This document shows positions 10,926 through 31,364 of a DNA stretch of 64,000 nt, one piece after another (the stretch's first letter is position 1; every line of letters starts with the position of its first letter). The position numbers and the translations under genes were made by a program. Origin of the DNA: Lumbricus terrestris (Eukaryota > Annelida > Clitellata > Crassiclitellata > Lumbricidae); assembly GCA_949752735.1 (NCBI GenBank), contig OX457037.1, positions 37,317,096 through 37,381,095 on the forward strand, in the 5' to 3' direction. The notes beneath the pieces were generated by a model. It did not search any database, had not been told where the DNA came from, and saw nothing but the letters and a program-made list of their open reading frames with translations.

Positions 10926-11917
10926 CACCGTGACAAGCTACCTCTCCTCGTCTCAAAGAACCACATGTAGTCGGCAAGTACCCCTCTGCACGAACGGTCA
11001 TCATGCATTTAGAAAATTTATTGCGACGACCGATTTCTGTGAGGAATTCTGAATAGAACTATATACGGCGTTCATAACAGAATCGTCGGCTGAAGAACAG
11101 CCTGTCATACATGTCCGTGTATACGCTCCTAACTCTTAGATATAGGCCCATATATAAGTGGATCTGAATGAAATGCTTTCGTTGTTACACAAACAATAGC
11201 ACAAATATAATGACTTCTATGGTTCTATGTGAAAGAGTCCAAGCCGGATGTTGCATGCATTGCTAGAGTACTAATCGTTTCTCCGGACACTAGGACCATA
11301 ACTTAGCATTCAACAAAAAATAAGTAGAATAAACACATAGTACTATAAGCTACATATTTCTGCAAGTGGATGAACCAGTAAATCCAATATAAAGAGCGTT
11401 AAATGAAAAAAACGAAAATTAAAGAAACACCTGCACGCAATCTTTTGTAATTCCATGTTACCGTGACATCAAAACAGTTTGCGTGACAAACGACTTCCAA
11501 ATGAATTTGCTGTCGAAAATAATTGACTGCAGTTCAACTGCATGCTGATGATCTCAGTGCATGCATGATTGGGAGATAGGCGTCATGCAGATTCTAGTAA
11601 TAATTATTCGCAAACCAATGACGAAGAGAGCAATTTAAAGTATGTTTCGTAGACATAACCACAGGCTCCACAACACTCGAGAATAAGCTGGCGCCCTGCG
11701 TTTGACTTTCTAGTATCGCTTTAGAAATTTGGAGATTACGATTATGATAGTAAGAATAGACTCCGCAGTATGTACAGGCTACTCCTCAAAAGCTGAAATA
11801 TAAATGGATACAGAGCTCAAAGCGAGACTGGTGGGAGAGTTATGATGACTGAGGCGGAGCTCTATAGGAATGGAGCTGAGCGCCAATGGGACGCCATTCC
11901 AAGTCGATGAGTCTACT
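10926..11917. other. Intergenic, nothing recognised
   Basis: No gene, RNA or recurring repeat seen. Confidence 0.4.
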
Positions 11918-12063
11918 CAGTGTGAGAATTGTGGGAAAATAACTGGGGGTTGGACCATTATCCACTTGGAATTTGGGTGTGAAAAACATACTTTACTATG
12001 GGGCTCTAAGAAGAACGGGGGGGGGGGGTGTTGAAACACCCAACCCCGACAATTCTCACCATG
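11918..12063 (-). mobile_element. hAT-type MITE, GTGAGAATTG family, copy 1
   Basis: A 146-bp element with ends cagtgtgagaattgtggg and caattctcaccatg, flanked by agtctact and actctact (7 of 8 match), as expected for hAT 8-bp target duplications. It is inverted relative to the copies at 62511 and 63168. The interior carries a G-run and a conserved cattatccacttgga word. Confidence 0.8.
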
Positions 12064-14160
12064 ACTCTACTATCGGTAAGGCATGGTTCTGCTTAGTTGA
12101 GGAGTATACGAGCAAAAGGGAACAAAGAGCAGGTCTTTTCCGGACGAACAGTGGAAATACAAGTGTCTAAAATCTATCGTATCAATACGCCTTGCTTCTG
12201 CTACTACCGTACTACTAATGTTTAAAGACACTGTCATGATTATCAAGGATGATAAATGTCGTCCTCCTCCTTTCTACAGGCTTGGGACTGGCAATGCCAA
12301 AGTATACGATACGACATCAAATTTGCAATGCTACAGTCGCGTTAAGTATTGGCCGAATCGTGTTTATTCACGAGTTCCAAAGCAAGGCATGCAGTCTTGT
12401 TTAGGCCTACAACGAAACTTTATAAGCGGATAGTTTTATTTCTATTTTCGTCCAGCTCAGACCTCCATTCTTTTCACGCCTTGTAGGATTAACAGTTTTC
12501 ATTTCGTAGGCTGCATCAGCCACATCCACTTAATTGATTTATCACCTTGCCTTTTCCCTGAAGACAATATGAAATTGTTTAACAGTTCGGCTTTCAGAGC
12601 GTGATTTATAGATGCTCCCTCCATCACATCGAGACTCCGCTGCTATATAATAGCGCCATCTGCCACAATAATTTCAATTGCTTCCGGCCTCTTACGATGG
12701 TGCAGAACCACCAGTCACTTGTGCACACTGATAGGATATAGAGATGTGGTTGTAGATCAGCAGTGCCTTTCAAACTCCATGGACTTAGGCCTATATAAAT
12801 GAACTTTATACAATCGCATTCGTAATTTCCGAATTTCTTTCATGTCCAAATACGGTGAAATACCCTAACCCTATTATGGTCAGAATTGGTGATCCAGCTA
12901 AGATCAGGTTTGACTAGGAGTACATCAGTATCAGTATAATGTAGGCTATCCAGAGGTTAAAGACAGGCGTACAGACGGATTCGGTGTAAACCAGCACAAC
13001 ATTCCTATTTTATAAAATTACTTAACTGTCTTAATATTATCTGAACGAACATACATAGCACGTATATTATAGATCGCTAACGCATCTCTTACTCCAGACT
13101 GTCTCCTGCAGTCCTATAAACCGTCTTCCATGCATCGTCACGCATTTTCGATCAATCCCGTAGCTCTGAGTAGGCTAGTTGAAGGAGCGTTAGGCCCTAT
13201 ATAAATTTTCCGAACGAATGAACCCACTCATCAGTGTCATCACCGGTTCTAACGCCACCATATATTTCCTTAAATAAAACCGAGGAAATCATCCCAGGTT
13301 TCCAGCTGTTCCGCGGCTGACACTTTCGCCTTGCGGAATAAAATTCTCAAGAGAATTTACGACTATTATCCGACTCACCCTATGAACTCAAAACACAGCT
13401 GACTGTTTGATATTCGGATCTTTGCCTTCTACAGAACTTGAAACATATTTAGTTATATACCTATAGGCTACTGATTTCCCCCCAATTTGCGACTCAAAAC
13501 AAACCGGCTTCTTATAATTATAGTCTTATTTGTGTGATGTAACTATGCATACAAAATCGAGCATGCGGTTACGATTACAGCGCTACCTGGCGAATCGGAT
13601 TTGATTCAGCGATAACATTGATGTTGTCAACGAAACGTAACCTGGCCCTACAGTAGCGCCTTCTTCCGAATGTAAGCTTCTGTGAATGGGAAAGTGTTGT
13701 TACATGTTTGCTAAACTCATCACAGAGGAGCAAGCACATAGAAATAATCTCAGCTGTTAAACTCAAAAATTAACAACTTATTCACATGGGAACATGTAAC
13801 AATATCATAGGAAGTAAAAAACATAGTTTGACCTATTGATTAGCCTGTAAAGGTCTGTAGACTAATCACTTCATTCATTTATCCCCATAGAATTAAGTCA
13901 ATGGCATGCAGGTTGCCAATAGACATCATGAGGGCGGATATATAGGCTATGGGCCTATACAAAGAACCAAGCGAACTCTAATATTTGCGAAACTCAGCCA
14001 CTGGTTGACAGTGCCAGTCCCAAAGTGCATAAAGGAGGAGGGCGACACTAATCATCATTGCTTATGGGTTATGACACAGAGTCGTTAAACAGCAACAATG
14101 CTATTATTTGCAGTTTGTAACTCCATTGCACCATAAATTCCATAATCATCGATCCTTCAA
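12064..14160. other. Intergenic, nothing firmly recognised
   Basis: Short ORFs only. Around 13255-13375 sequence complexity and GC rise (ccgaggaaatcatcccaggt), but no reading frame or structure stands out. Confidence 0.35.
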
Positions 14161-14440
14161 CTTGCTGCCAAAAAGCAACTGATGCGCCGCTTTGGTCTTG
14201 CAAACACCCGCCGGACACCCGGTCACTGTGTGGCAAGTTTGCTGGGCACTGATGATGTTGCTCACTCACAGAATCGCGGCTGGTCATTTTTGGCGGCTTG
14301 CTCAAGGGCTAGGCGGATTAGTAATGTCGGTCCAGCAACGGCTGGCCTTACCATAGGTGAAAAGGTTGCAGCAGGAAGTCAAATGCGTAATTGTGTATAG
14401 CCTATTCGGGCTCTGCTGCGGCCAATCCTCCTGGTTGGGT
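14160..14440. other. GC-rich segment of unknown nature
   Basis: Both strands have open frames of 60-78 codons with protein-like composition (minus: TSRDSVSEQHHQCPANLPHS; plus: HPVTVWQVCWALMMLLTHRI). Neither is recognised. It directly abuts the A-rich array that follows and may be a repeat-derived unit. Confidence 0.25.
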
Positions 14441-16230
14441 GCTAAGAACGAAGAAAACAAAGATACAACAAAACGAACACCAAAAACGACTATAACACAA
14501 CAAAGAACGAAAACGACTAAAGAAACATAACAAAGAAAGAAAACAAATTAAAAACATAATTAAGAACGAAACGACTAAACAAGAACACAAGTAAGAACGA
14601 AAAGAATAATAATAATAAGAAGAAAGAACACAACGAACAACAAAAACAGTTAAAGAGCAAACATAACTAAGAGCAAAAACGACTAAAGAAACATAACTAA
14701 GTAAAAACGTCTATAAGCAAGAACACAATTAAGAACGATAATAGCAAAGAAAGTACACAGAGAACAGCGAAAACAGCACACAAAAAATAACTAACAACAA
14801 AAACAACAAAAGAAATATAACTAAGAACGAAAACGACTAAAAAAACACAACAAAGAAAGAAAACGACTAAACTAGAATGCAACTTAGAACGAAAATACAG
14901 AGAAAGAGAATAATGAACAATAAAAACGAATGAAAAAACCCAATATAACCAAGAAATAAAAATACTACAAAACCTTATTAAGAACGAAAACGACTAACAA
15001 TAACATAACGAAGAACGAAAAGAAAAAAGAAAGAACTTAACGAACAACAAAAACGACTAAAAATCATCATAACTAGGAACGAAACGACTAAAGAAGAACT
15101 CAGCTAAGAGAGAAAACAACAAAGAAACAACTTAACGATCAACGGAAACGACTAAAAAACATACCGCAGAACGAAAACGACAAAAACACAAATAAAAACG
15201 AGAAGAATTAAAAAAACGTGACTAGGAACGAAACGACTAAACAAGAACACAACTATGAAAAAAGACATAATTAAAAACAAAAACAACAACAAAAACATAC
15301 CTTAGAACTAAAACTGCTGAAGAAATAAAACTATGAACAAAAACGACAAGAAACTAACTAAGAAAAGAAACGGCTGAACGAGAACACAGCTAAGAACGAA
15401 GGCAACAAAGAAAGACTTTAACAAACATCAATAATGGCAACAACAGCACGTCTAAGAACGAAAACGACTAAATAAACATAAGTACATAACTAAGAATGAA
15501 AACGACTAATAAACATGACTAATAACTAAAATGACTTAACAAGAACACAACTAAGAACAAAAATCAAAGAAAGAACACAAGGAACGATGGAAACGACTAA
15601 AAACAAAATCACTAAGAACGAACAAGACCAAAAACTAGGAACAAAACGACTAAACAAGAACACACCTAAGAACGAAAATTCGATCAAAACAACGAAAACG
15701 ATTAAAAACATAACTAAGAACGAAAGCGACTAGAGAAACATACCTGAGAATGAAAACGACTAATTAACATAACTAAGAACGAAAACTACAAAACAAGAAC
15801 ACAACTAAGAATGAAAACAACAAAGAAAGAAAATAACGAACCCCGGAAACGACTAAAAACGCCATAGCTAAGAATGAAAACGACTAAAAACATAACTAGG
15901 AACGAAGGCGACTAAACAAGAACACACCTAAGAGCGAAAAAAGCAATGAAAGGATATAGCAAAGAACTAAAACGACCAGAAAAGAACCTACCTATGGACA
16001 ATACGAGCCTTATACGACTAAGGAAGAACATAGCAAAGAAAGAAAACAATGAAAAAGAAAACAAGGATGAACGAAAACAACTAAAAAAAGAGCATAGTTA
16101 AAGACAAAAACGACAAAGAAAGAACATTTAACTAAGGAAGAAAACTACAAAGAACGATCGAAAACTACTAAGAACGAAAACGACAAAAAGTAACAAATAA
16201 AACACAGTCCAGATAGAAAACGACAAAGAA
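14441..16230. repeat. 1.8-kb degenerate A-rich minisatellite
   Basis: Dozens of imperfect units built from the words ctaagaacgaaaacgacta and aaacataactaag, about 28-32 bp with many variants. The listed strand is strongly A-rich and T-poor throughout, giving a marked strand asymmetry. The reverse strand shows only hydrophobic pseudo-ORFs rich in Phe, Leu and Val. Confidence 0.85.
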
Positions 16231-16254
16231 GAATGCAGCTCCGTCCAATGTTAT

Positions 16255-16420
16255 TCAAGTTAACTAAAACTAAAACTGAATTGAAGTTAACTGAAAAGTT
16301 CCATTTGAGTTAACTGAGACTAAAACTAAAACTGAAAAGTTCTGAAAACTGAAACTAAAACTAAACTGAAAAGTTCAAAACTTAAACTAAAACTAAACTT
16401 GAAAGTTGAAAACTGAATTA
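16255..16420. repeat. Array of ACTAAAACTGAAAAGTT words, left copy
   Basis: Short tandem units such as actaaaactaaaactgaaa, alternating with gttaact. A related array in the same orientation lies at 17590-17745, and a fragment at about 30585-30605. Confidence 0.7.
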
Positions 16421-17590
16421 ATTTTTGCGTGACGCACAAGCCAAATGGCAGAAATGTTTGCAACTGTTAGCAGCGCACGGTCTGAATGGCGCAGATGTCT
16501 GACTGAGCAAAAGCTGCAATATGTGGCAAGCAAACATCCGGTCTAACCCTTTCTATCGGCTTTCTTTATAGGGGTCAGTCTATTGTAAAAATAATGGGGT
16601 CAACCATAAAGGTCGGCTGTGGACCTGTGGCCAGCGACAAGATAGTGATGTGTATAATTGATTAATTTGCTAACAATGCGTCAGTTAAACAGTCTGACAT
16701 TGATTAGTTATTGTTACGGATGGCTGGGCACCGCTGACCACGGGGTGGCCGAAGTTAGTTACAGGCGTATTTGCCTACCTATGAGGATTCAATGACCAGC
16801 ATATAATTATGTTTGAAATCAGTTTGATGTTTGACACCTCAATGGGTAGGTCCATGGTGTAGGACACAGGCTATAGATACATGGAGCATATTATTGATCA
16901 AGATGTTTATAGATAGGACAAATGAAGATGGAAATGTTGGTTGTGATGACAGTGATGATGGAATGGGCTAATTAATTCCATGAGACACATTAGACATGGA
17001 CACAAAGAATGCTGAACTAGATCAAATGTCTGTTGGTCTTCAAAATTCTAGGCTAAGAATTTTCGGTGCAATCTATTATGACTTTCTTACTAACTTTGTC
17101 GTATAGTTTGGCACAGAGTTTTTGTAATTAGTATTTAAAACACTTTTCCAAGTCAAGTATTTTATACTTGTAGCCTACTTTTAATACTTTTGTAATAAAT
17201 TGTTTTACCTGCATTTTAAATATTTTTGTGATCAAGTATTAGTATACTTATACTCAAAATACTTTTTAAAAGTATTTTCCCTATGACTGACCCTATACAC
17301 AGAATTCAGCAATACGGACAGAATTACTATTAGTAAGCTTGATTAAGTTTCTGTGCCAGCATTGCAGGCAAATGTTGAAAAAAGTTTTCAGTTTGTGAGG
17401 TTTCAGTGCTCTGAAACTAAATCGGATTAGTGTTCCTTTAGAGCGATGAGTGTTTTTGAAACTAAACATGTAGTGGAGTGCTTCAAACTGCAGCTCAATT
17501 ACATGAAAACATGAATTTGGCTAAATCTATTGCTCTTGCTAATAAAAATGAATGTCATTAGTAAAAAATTCAATTCCTTCTGTTGAAGGT
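16421..17590. pseudogene. Probable decayed hAT transposon between two A-rich arrays
   Basis: Around 17355-17520 one plus frame reads PALQANVEKSFQF, then after a stop RAMSVFETKHVVECFKLQLN. This resembles the C-terminal dimerisation segment of hAT transposases (pattern P-x-x-x-x-x-E-R-x-F-S ... R-x-x-L), with in-frame stops. Around 17135-17280 a repeated tcaagtattttatactt word occurs. Low similarity; no intact termini. Confidence 0.3.
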
Positions 17591-17745
17591 TTACAAAAAC
17601 TTAATTAAAACTGAAAAGTTATGAAAACTGAAACTAAAACTAAAACTGAAAAGATTCGAAAACTTAAACTAAAACTAAACTGAAAAGTTAAAACAAAACT
17701 AAAACTAAAACTGCAACTGAAAAGTAAATTGAAACTTAAATAACA
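17590..17745. repeat. Array of ACTAAAACTGAAAAGTT words, right copy
   Basis: Direct-orientation counterpart of 16255-16420, with units such as gaaactaaaactaaaactga. Confidence 0.7.
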
Positions 17746-18578
17746 CTGGCTCCGTCACATCAAAGCAGCTCTCCAGGCACGTGCAGGGTGGTATTCTGAG
17801 ATTGGCCCATAGTCTGGCCCAGTGACCCACAGTCCCATAAGCTTACAAACATGCGCTCTGCAAGAAATCGTTAAAAGGGAAATTAAAGTCTGCTCGTAAA
17901 AGACATAATCAGACTTTTTTAAAGTAGGCCTACTGGTAGTAGGCTATTGATAGGCATAATTAATCAGGCAATATTTATATAGACCTACTAAAACTTAACT
18001 GATAATTTACATCCGATGTAGATAAAGCTATTATTATTATTTATTAATTTGGTATAATCAGCCGACTTTAAAAAAAATACGTACGTTGCCATTGACGACC
18101 GTCACGTGGCCTATCGGCGAAATTGCTAAAGACGCTTAGGAAAGACAAAAAATTATAATACTTTGTTTCCTGAATGGATCGTTTTAACGAATACGAACCT
18201 CGGAGTCAGAAACCGTTGATTTCGAAAAAGATGTAGAAATCGAAAGCTGACGACTACCGAAACAACTAAACTTTCGAAATATTTACGAAGTTCTGAACTT
18301 CTGAGTTCTAACGATCGTCTTCCAACAGCGATATCTGCTGATGACGTCATTATCTTTGTCGTTTATTATTTATCAATAGTTCTTGCGTTTCTGTAGCGCT
18401 ATCTCATGAATTGCGTTCATAGTGCGGTGTTATTGTTACAGACTAATAATTGTAATTTATTATTATTATCAACATCAGGGCCAATCAGTTTTGCCGATGG
18501 ACGTAGAAACTATCTAAGGATCTAAGAGATAACCGAGTTATTATTATTGTTATTACTTTGTGGTTGATCCTGTTGATG
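17746..18578. other. Intergenic, nothing recognised
   Basis: No supported gene or repeat. The minus-strand 65-codon ORF at 18153-18350 has no recognisable feature. Confidence 0.4.
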
Positions 18579-18586
18579 TCGTTAGT

Positions 18587-19078
18587 CAAGGGCGGATACA
18601 GGAATTTTCGAAGGGGGGGGCCAAAATTTTGGGTCTTGTTGGTGGGGCGGGAAAAAATTTCGTTGTGTCGCCGAAAAAAACTGATGACCTTTTTTTTTTT
18701 TTTAATCATCGACCAATTTTCCGGGAAAAAGATACCATTTCATCCGCCAAAAAAGCTGATGACACCTTTTTTTTTTTTTTTTTTTTTTAGTCATCGACTA
18801 ATTTTCCGGGGAAAAAATACCATTTCATCCGCCAAATAAGCTGATGACCTTTTTTTTTAGTCATCAAGCTATTTTTTGGAAAAGGTACCATTTCGTCCGC
18901 CGCTAAATCGACGGGGGGTGGGGGCCACGTCCCGTACGATTTTTTAATAGGGGGGGGGCCTGATGTCCTCTTTTTCTCTCTCCCCTACATTTCTTAAAAC
19001 CATATGGGGGGCCCACATCCCATGCAATTTTTAAATGGGGGGCCATGGCCGGATTGGCCCCCCCTGGACCCGCCCCTG
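18587..19078 (+). mobile_element. Non-autonomous hAT-like element, GGGCGGATACAG family, copy 1
   Basis: A 492-bp element with ends caagggcggatacagg and cctggacccgcccctg. It is flanked by a perfect 8-bp duplication tcgttagt at 18579-18586 and 19079-19086. The interior holds about three ~80-bp tandem modules, each reading tgatgacc, a T-run, then atcatcgaccaattttccgg and accatttc. The right side contains ggccatggccggattggccc, shared with the copy at 56687. Confidence 0.92.
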
Positions 19079-19310
19079 TCGTTAGTTGCAAGAGGAGGAC
19101 GTCTTTTCAAATCATCAGTCGCCTGTGTCAACCAGTGGCGGCGCTAGGGGGGGGGCTGGGGGCTAAGCCCCCCTACAAGAGGCTCAGCCCCCCCCTAAAA
19201 AAAGGCCGTGCGAAATTTTTTACAGTGAAATATCCACGATTTTGGGCTGACGACTAAAAAAAAAAGGTCGTCAGAAATTTTGGCGGCTAAAATGGAAAAT
19301 TTTCGGTGTC

Positions 19311-19602
19311 CGGACAATTCGTCGCCGGACAATTCGGACCGGACAATTCGGACCGGACAATTCGGAGACGGACAATTCGGAGCGGACAATTTGGAGACGG
19401 ACAATTTGGAGCGGACAATTCGGAGCGGACAATTCGGACCCGGACAATTCGGACCCGGACAATTCGGACCCGGACAATTTGGAGCGGACAATTCGGAGCG
19501 GACAATTCGGATCCGGACAATTCGGACCGGACAATTCGGAGACGGACAATTCGGACCCGGACAATTTGGATCAGGACAATTCGGACCAAGACAATTCGGA
19601 GT
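19311..19602 (+). repeat. Left array: about 20 copies of CGGACAATTCGGA
   Basis: The core cggacaattcgga is repeated with 1-2-bp linkers (g, ga, c), giving 14-15-bp spacing. A variant with ttt instead of ttc recurs several times. The array lies subterminally in the hAT-like element. Confidence 0.95.
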
Positions 19603-20361
19603 GCAAATAAAAATCATGAAATCCTAAAAGACATGATTTGTAGGGTTTCAGATTATTAGTTAAAATGTTATATTTTACTCCTACTTAAGTTCGTAGGCCT
19701 AGCTCTGAGAAATTTTTCAGCTAAGTGATCTCTGACTTTGTATACCTGACAGTCTGGATTCACATTATTAGTTATGTTACTTTCAATAAAAAAGTGTAAT
19801 CATTCGCTGATTGTCTTCGATTATCTAACAGTACCTGGTAGTGATAGGGCTTCTGCTTTAAGCTAGATTTACACCGCTCTTATTTATAGATCAGATTTTT
19901 ACAGGTCCCAATAATATTATGAGATCAGGTTAACACGAATTTATTTATGAGAACAGATCATGTCGATTCATGTAAATATTACGAGAACAGATATAAACTT
20001 TTGTATTGCATTGAGGCCATTTTGGACTTACTTATTGTCATAAATATGAAAGATTCAAAAGGTCAAAACGCAGCATCCTATGGCTTCCAAAACATGTTCA
20101 AAGTGAGTGGGCTGACGTAGATCACAAATGGATTGGCAGACATACGTATTGACACAGACAGACAAACGGGCAAAGAGACGCACGAATAAACAGACATAAG
20201 TTTACACGCAGACTGATAGACATGGGGTGCTAAGTTGATCTAGTATTTATTTTGATGACCAGTAGCCTATCCGGTCAACCTATGCAGGTCTATTTGGGTG
20301 ATGGAGATGGGTATGAAAATCTGAGTTCCACCACTAATTTTGACTGCTAAGCATCGCCCTC

Positions 20362-20642
20362 TCCGAATTGTCCGGTCCGAATTGTCCGGTCCGAATTGTC
20401 CGGTCCGAATTGTCCGGTCCGAATTGTCCGGTTCCGAATTGTCCGCTCCGAATTGTCCGCTCCGAATTGTCCGCTCCAAATTGTCTGGGTCCGAATTGTC
20501 CTCACCAAAATTTTCTCCGAATTGTCCGTCTCCGAATTGTCCGCGCCGAATTGTCCGCTGCGAATTGTCCGGTTCCGAATTGTCCGGTCCAAATTGTCCG
20601 GTCCGAATTGTCCGGTCCGAATTGTCCGGCGACGAATTGTCC
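20362..20642 (-). repeat. Right array: about 20 copies of TCCGAATTGTCCG
   Basis: Reverse complement of the left array, at similar distance from the opposite terminus, so the transcript or single strand could fold into a ~280-bp imperfect stem. One unit is disrupted near 20505-20520 (caccaaaattttct). Confidence 0.95.
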
Positions 20643-20727
20643 GGGAACCAAATTTTCATGAGATTTCGGTCGAGGCTTCAGTCCCCCCCCCCGAAACTGA
20701 AATCCTGGCGCCGCCACTGGTGTCAAC

Positions 20728-22040
20728 CCCGAAATTGATGGCGACCTTTCCTCGGTCGAATTTTTCAACCGACCTTTTCTTTTGTCTTTCGGCCAAAATT
20801 TCATGGAAATAGACACAAAAACTGATGTCGACCTTTTTAATATTTTGACCTAAAATGTCTTTCTCTATTCCAGAATTTTTCACAATTTCCCATAAAATCA
20901 TACCATTTTGTACTTTTTAAAATTGGTGATCTTTTATTTGGCTTTTTAGGCGCTAAATAAAAATTGTTATTCAAGTTTAATAAATAGCCTAAGTTAGCAA
21001 AAACTGAGCAGGTAAAAATTACAAATCGCAGCAGACGCCTTCGGAGCTGTACGAGAGAAAGGATAGCGTCAGGAGAAAAATGGTGTTAAAGTTAGACCTA
21101 CTGGTAAAGCATGAGCAGGCATGATAAAATGATAAAAACCCAAGGACCGTTTATTGGCATAGGCCTACGTACGAGCCAGCGATCTCAGGGTGATCTGAGC
21201 CTTCTGAGGGTGAGCTATCTCTCGCAAATTCGATTCAACATGCCTCCATAAATAAGCTGATCGCAAGTTCGTAACGCAACTTAATCTGAAGTTGTAAAAA
21301 TTTGGCAAACGCATTATATGAGTTGCTAAACAGCTGCTTTTGCTTTTGTCGTTCAGGTTTTATAAGCTTATATTTTTGCAGAGACACTTTCTCAAAGCCA
21401 AATGACTTACTTACTCTCTACTAGCCTACCATCAATGATAAGTGCTCTGCTTAGCAACCAATCACGCAAATTGTAACAACTGCGAAGAGGCCAATAGGAA
21501 AGCGCGATACAAATTCGAATCATGCTAGTTTTAATGTTTAAAGGTGAGGATAGAATTGTATTAAAATAAAATAAAATATCGTATGAGGTTGTATAGTAAG
21601 GCAGAGTTTGAAGAAGGTTTAAAATTCTTTTTGTATTTTGTACGTGCACAATCGGTTTTATCGAGATTCTGATGATATGCCCGAGGATGAATGTGCGAGC
21701 ACTGAGCTACTAACGTTTCTTAAATCTTCGGGAAGTAAAGCAACGAATGCAATAAAATTAGAGCGCAGCGACCTATCCTATCGACGGCATCGCAACATGC
21801 AAAGCGCTCAGCAGAATGACTGCACTAACCCTAAAACTAAGCCTAACCGACCCTCACGACGCCTAACCTGAACCCTAACCGACCCTGACGCGAAAAAATA
21901 ACGTCCCCCGATTGTACATGAACGCCTTGGTTTGACACGCGCATCGGCTGATGCCTACAATTGCATTAGACACCAGCGCGGTAGAAATTTTACTACTTGT
22001 TACAAATTGCGAATTACAGGGAATTGTCTATGTAAAATTT
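20728..22040. other. Intergenic region upstream of the Aurora gene
   Basis: Positions 20728-20930 resemble the tgatgwcgacc-ttttt internal modules of the hAT-type elements, so the element at 19133 probably landed in an older one. A short run of CCTAACC and CCCTAAC words at 21827-21885 is telomere-like but irregular. Otherwise nothing recognised. Confidence 0.35.
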
Positions 22041-22044
22041 TAAA

Positions 22045-22485
22045 CGATTGCACAGATTTCCGAATACACCGGCAGTTCCGGGTTAGGCGTTTCGACTTGC
22101 ACGAAATGTAAACAAATTCCAAGTAATACATGGCAATGAAAGTAGTCGAGTGCATTTAAGAGATTTATGTAGCGCCCTTTCAAGACTGTCTCATCAGAAA
22201 CGCACCCAACCCTGGCTAAAGAGAACAGTGTTGAGAGTAGTTTAGAACGTGGTTGCATGGTCTTTTGGCATTAGGCGATGTTCCGTGGGGAGCCCATTCC
22301 AGGTTGCATGGCCTACAACAGAAAAGGCACGGCACAGCATGATGGAAGTGCATGACCTGCTTAGACTGGTAGAGCCATAGCGCTGGATGCTTAGTGTGGA
22401 GCAGCAGAACTCCTGTAAATAGACGGGCCATACCTGCAAGACAGCTCCAAACCAAGAAGTGACTATCAGCTATTGGCAGTTTCAT
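22045..22485 (-). mobile_element. LINE 3' end (CR1/L2-like), minus strand
   Basis: Read on the minus strand, a decayed ORF end is followed by agggttgggtgcgtttctga and a gggcgctacataaatctctt 3' terminus. This ending (gcgctatataaat type) recurs at 30990, 50600, 51930 and 58500. It lies directly upstream of the first Aurora exon. Confidence 0.55.
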
Positions 22486-22566
22486 TCATGTCTTGTCCAG
22501 TTGTGTATATGACAGTATCATAAAGTTACACTGTATCCAAGTTACTGTTTGGTTTTTTAAATTCAG

Positions 22567-22605
22567 GTTGTGACTGACTTGTATCATTTGAAGGCAGCAG
22601 TGATC
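22567..22605 (+). other. Putative 5' UTR segment of the Aurora exon 1
   Basis: A T-rich tract and attcag at 22561-22566 make a plausible 3' splice acceptor, suggesting an upstream non-coding exon. The ATG at 22606 has a purine at -3 in the context gatcatgg. Confidence 0.4.

Positions 22606-31364
<8,759 letters not shown>

Larger units (their letters stand above)
19133..20719. mobile_element. 1.6-kb hAT-like element with inverted motif arrays
   Basis: The ends are cagtggcggcgct and the complementary ggcgccgccactg, flanked by a perfect 8-bp duplication gtgtcaac at 19125-19132 and 20720-20727, diagnostic for hAT. Inside, two mirror-image arrays of a 14-15-bp motif (19311-19602 and 20362-20642) surround a unique AT-rich centre of about 760 bp with no coding potential. 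No transposase is present, so it depends on a helper. Open frames across the arrays exist only because the motif lacks stop codons. Confidence 0.92.

Noticed and set aside
14402..15711. Hydrophobic minus-strand ORFs resembling membrane proteins
   Set aside because: They are the antisense translation of an A-rich minisatellite.
19311..20642. CRISPR-like repeat array
   Set aside because: Units are contiguous, 14-15 bp, without unique spacers, and the genome is eukaryotic.
19195..20816. Several 80-140-codon frames with GQFGPDNSDRTIR-like repeats
   Set aside because: The 14-15-bp motif lacks stop codons in most frames, so open frames appear on both strands; unit length changes shift the frame.
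21827..21885. Interstitial telomere repeat
   Set aside because: CCCTAA-like words are irregular and interspersed with cgacc; there is no true hexamer array.
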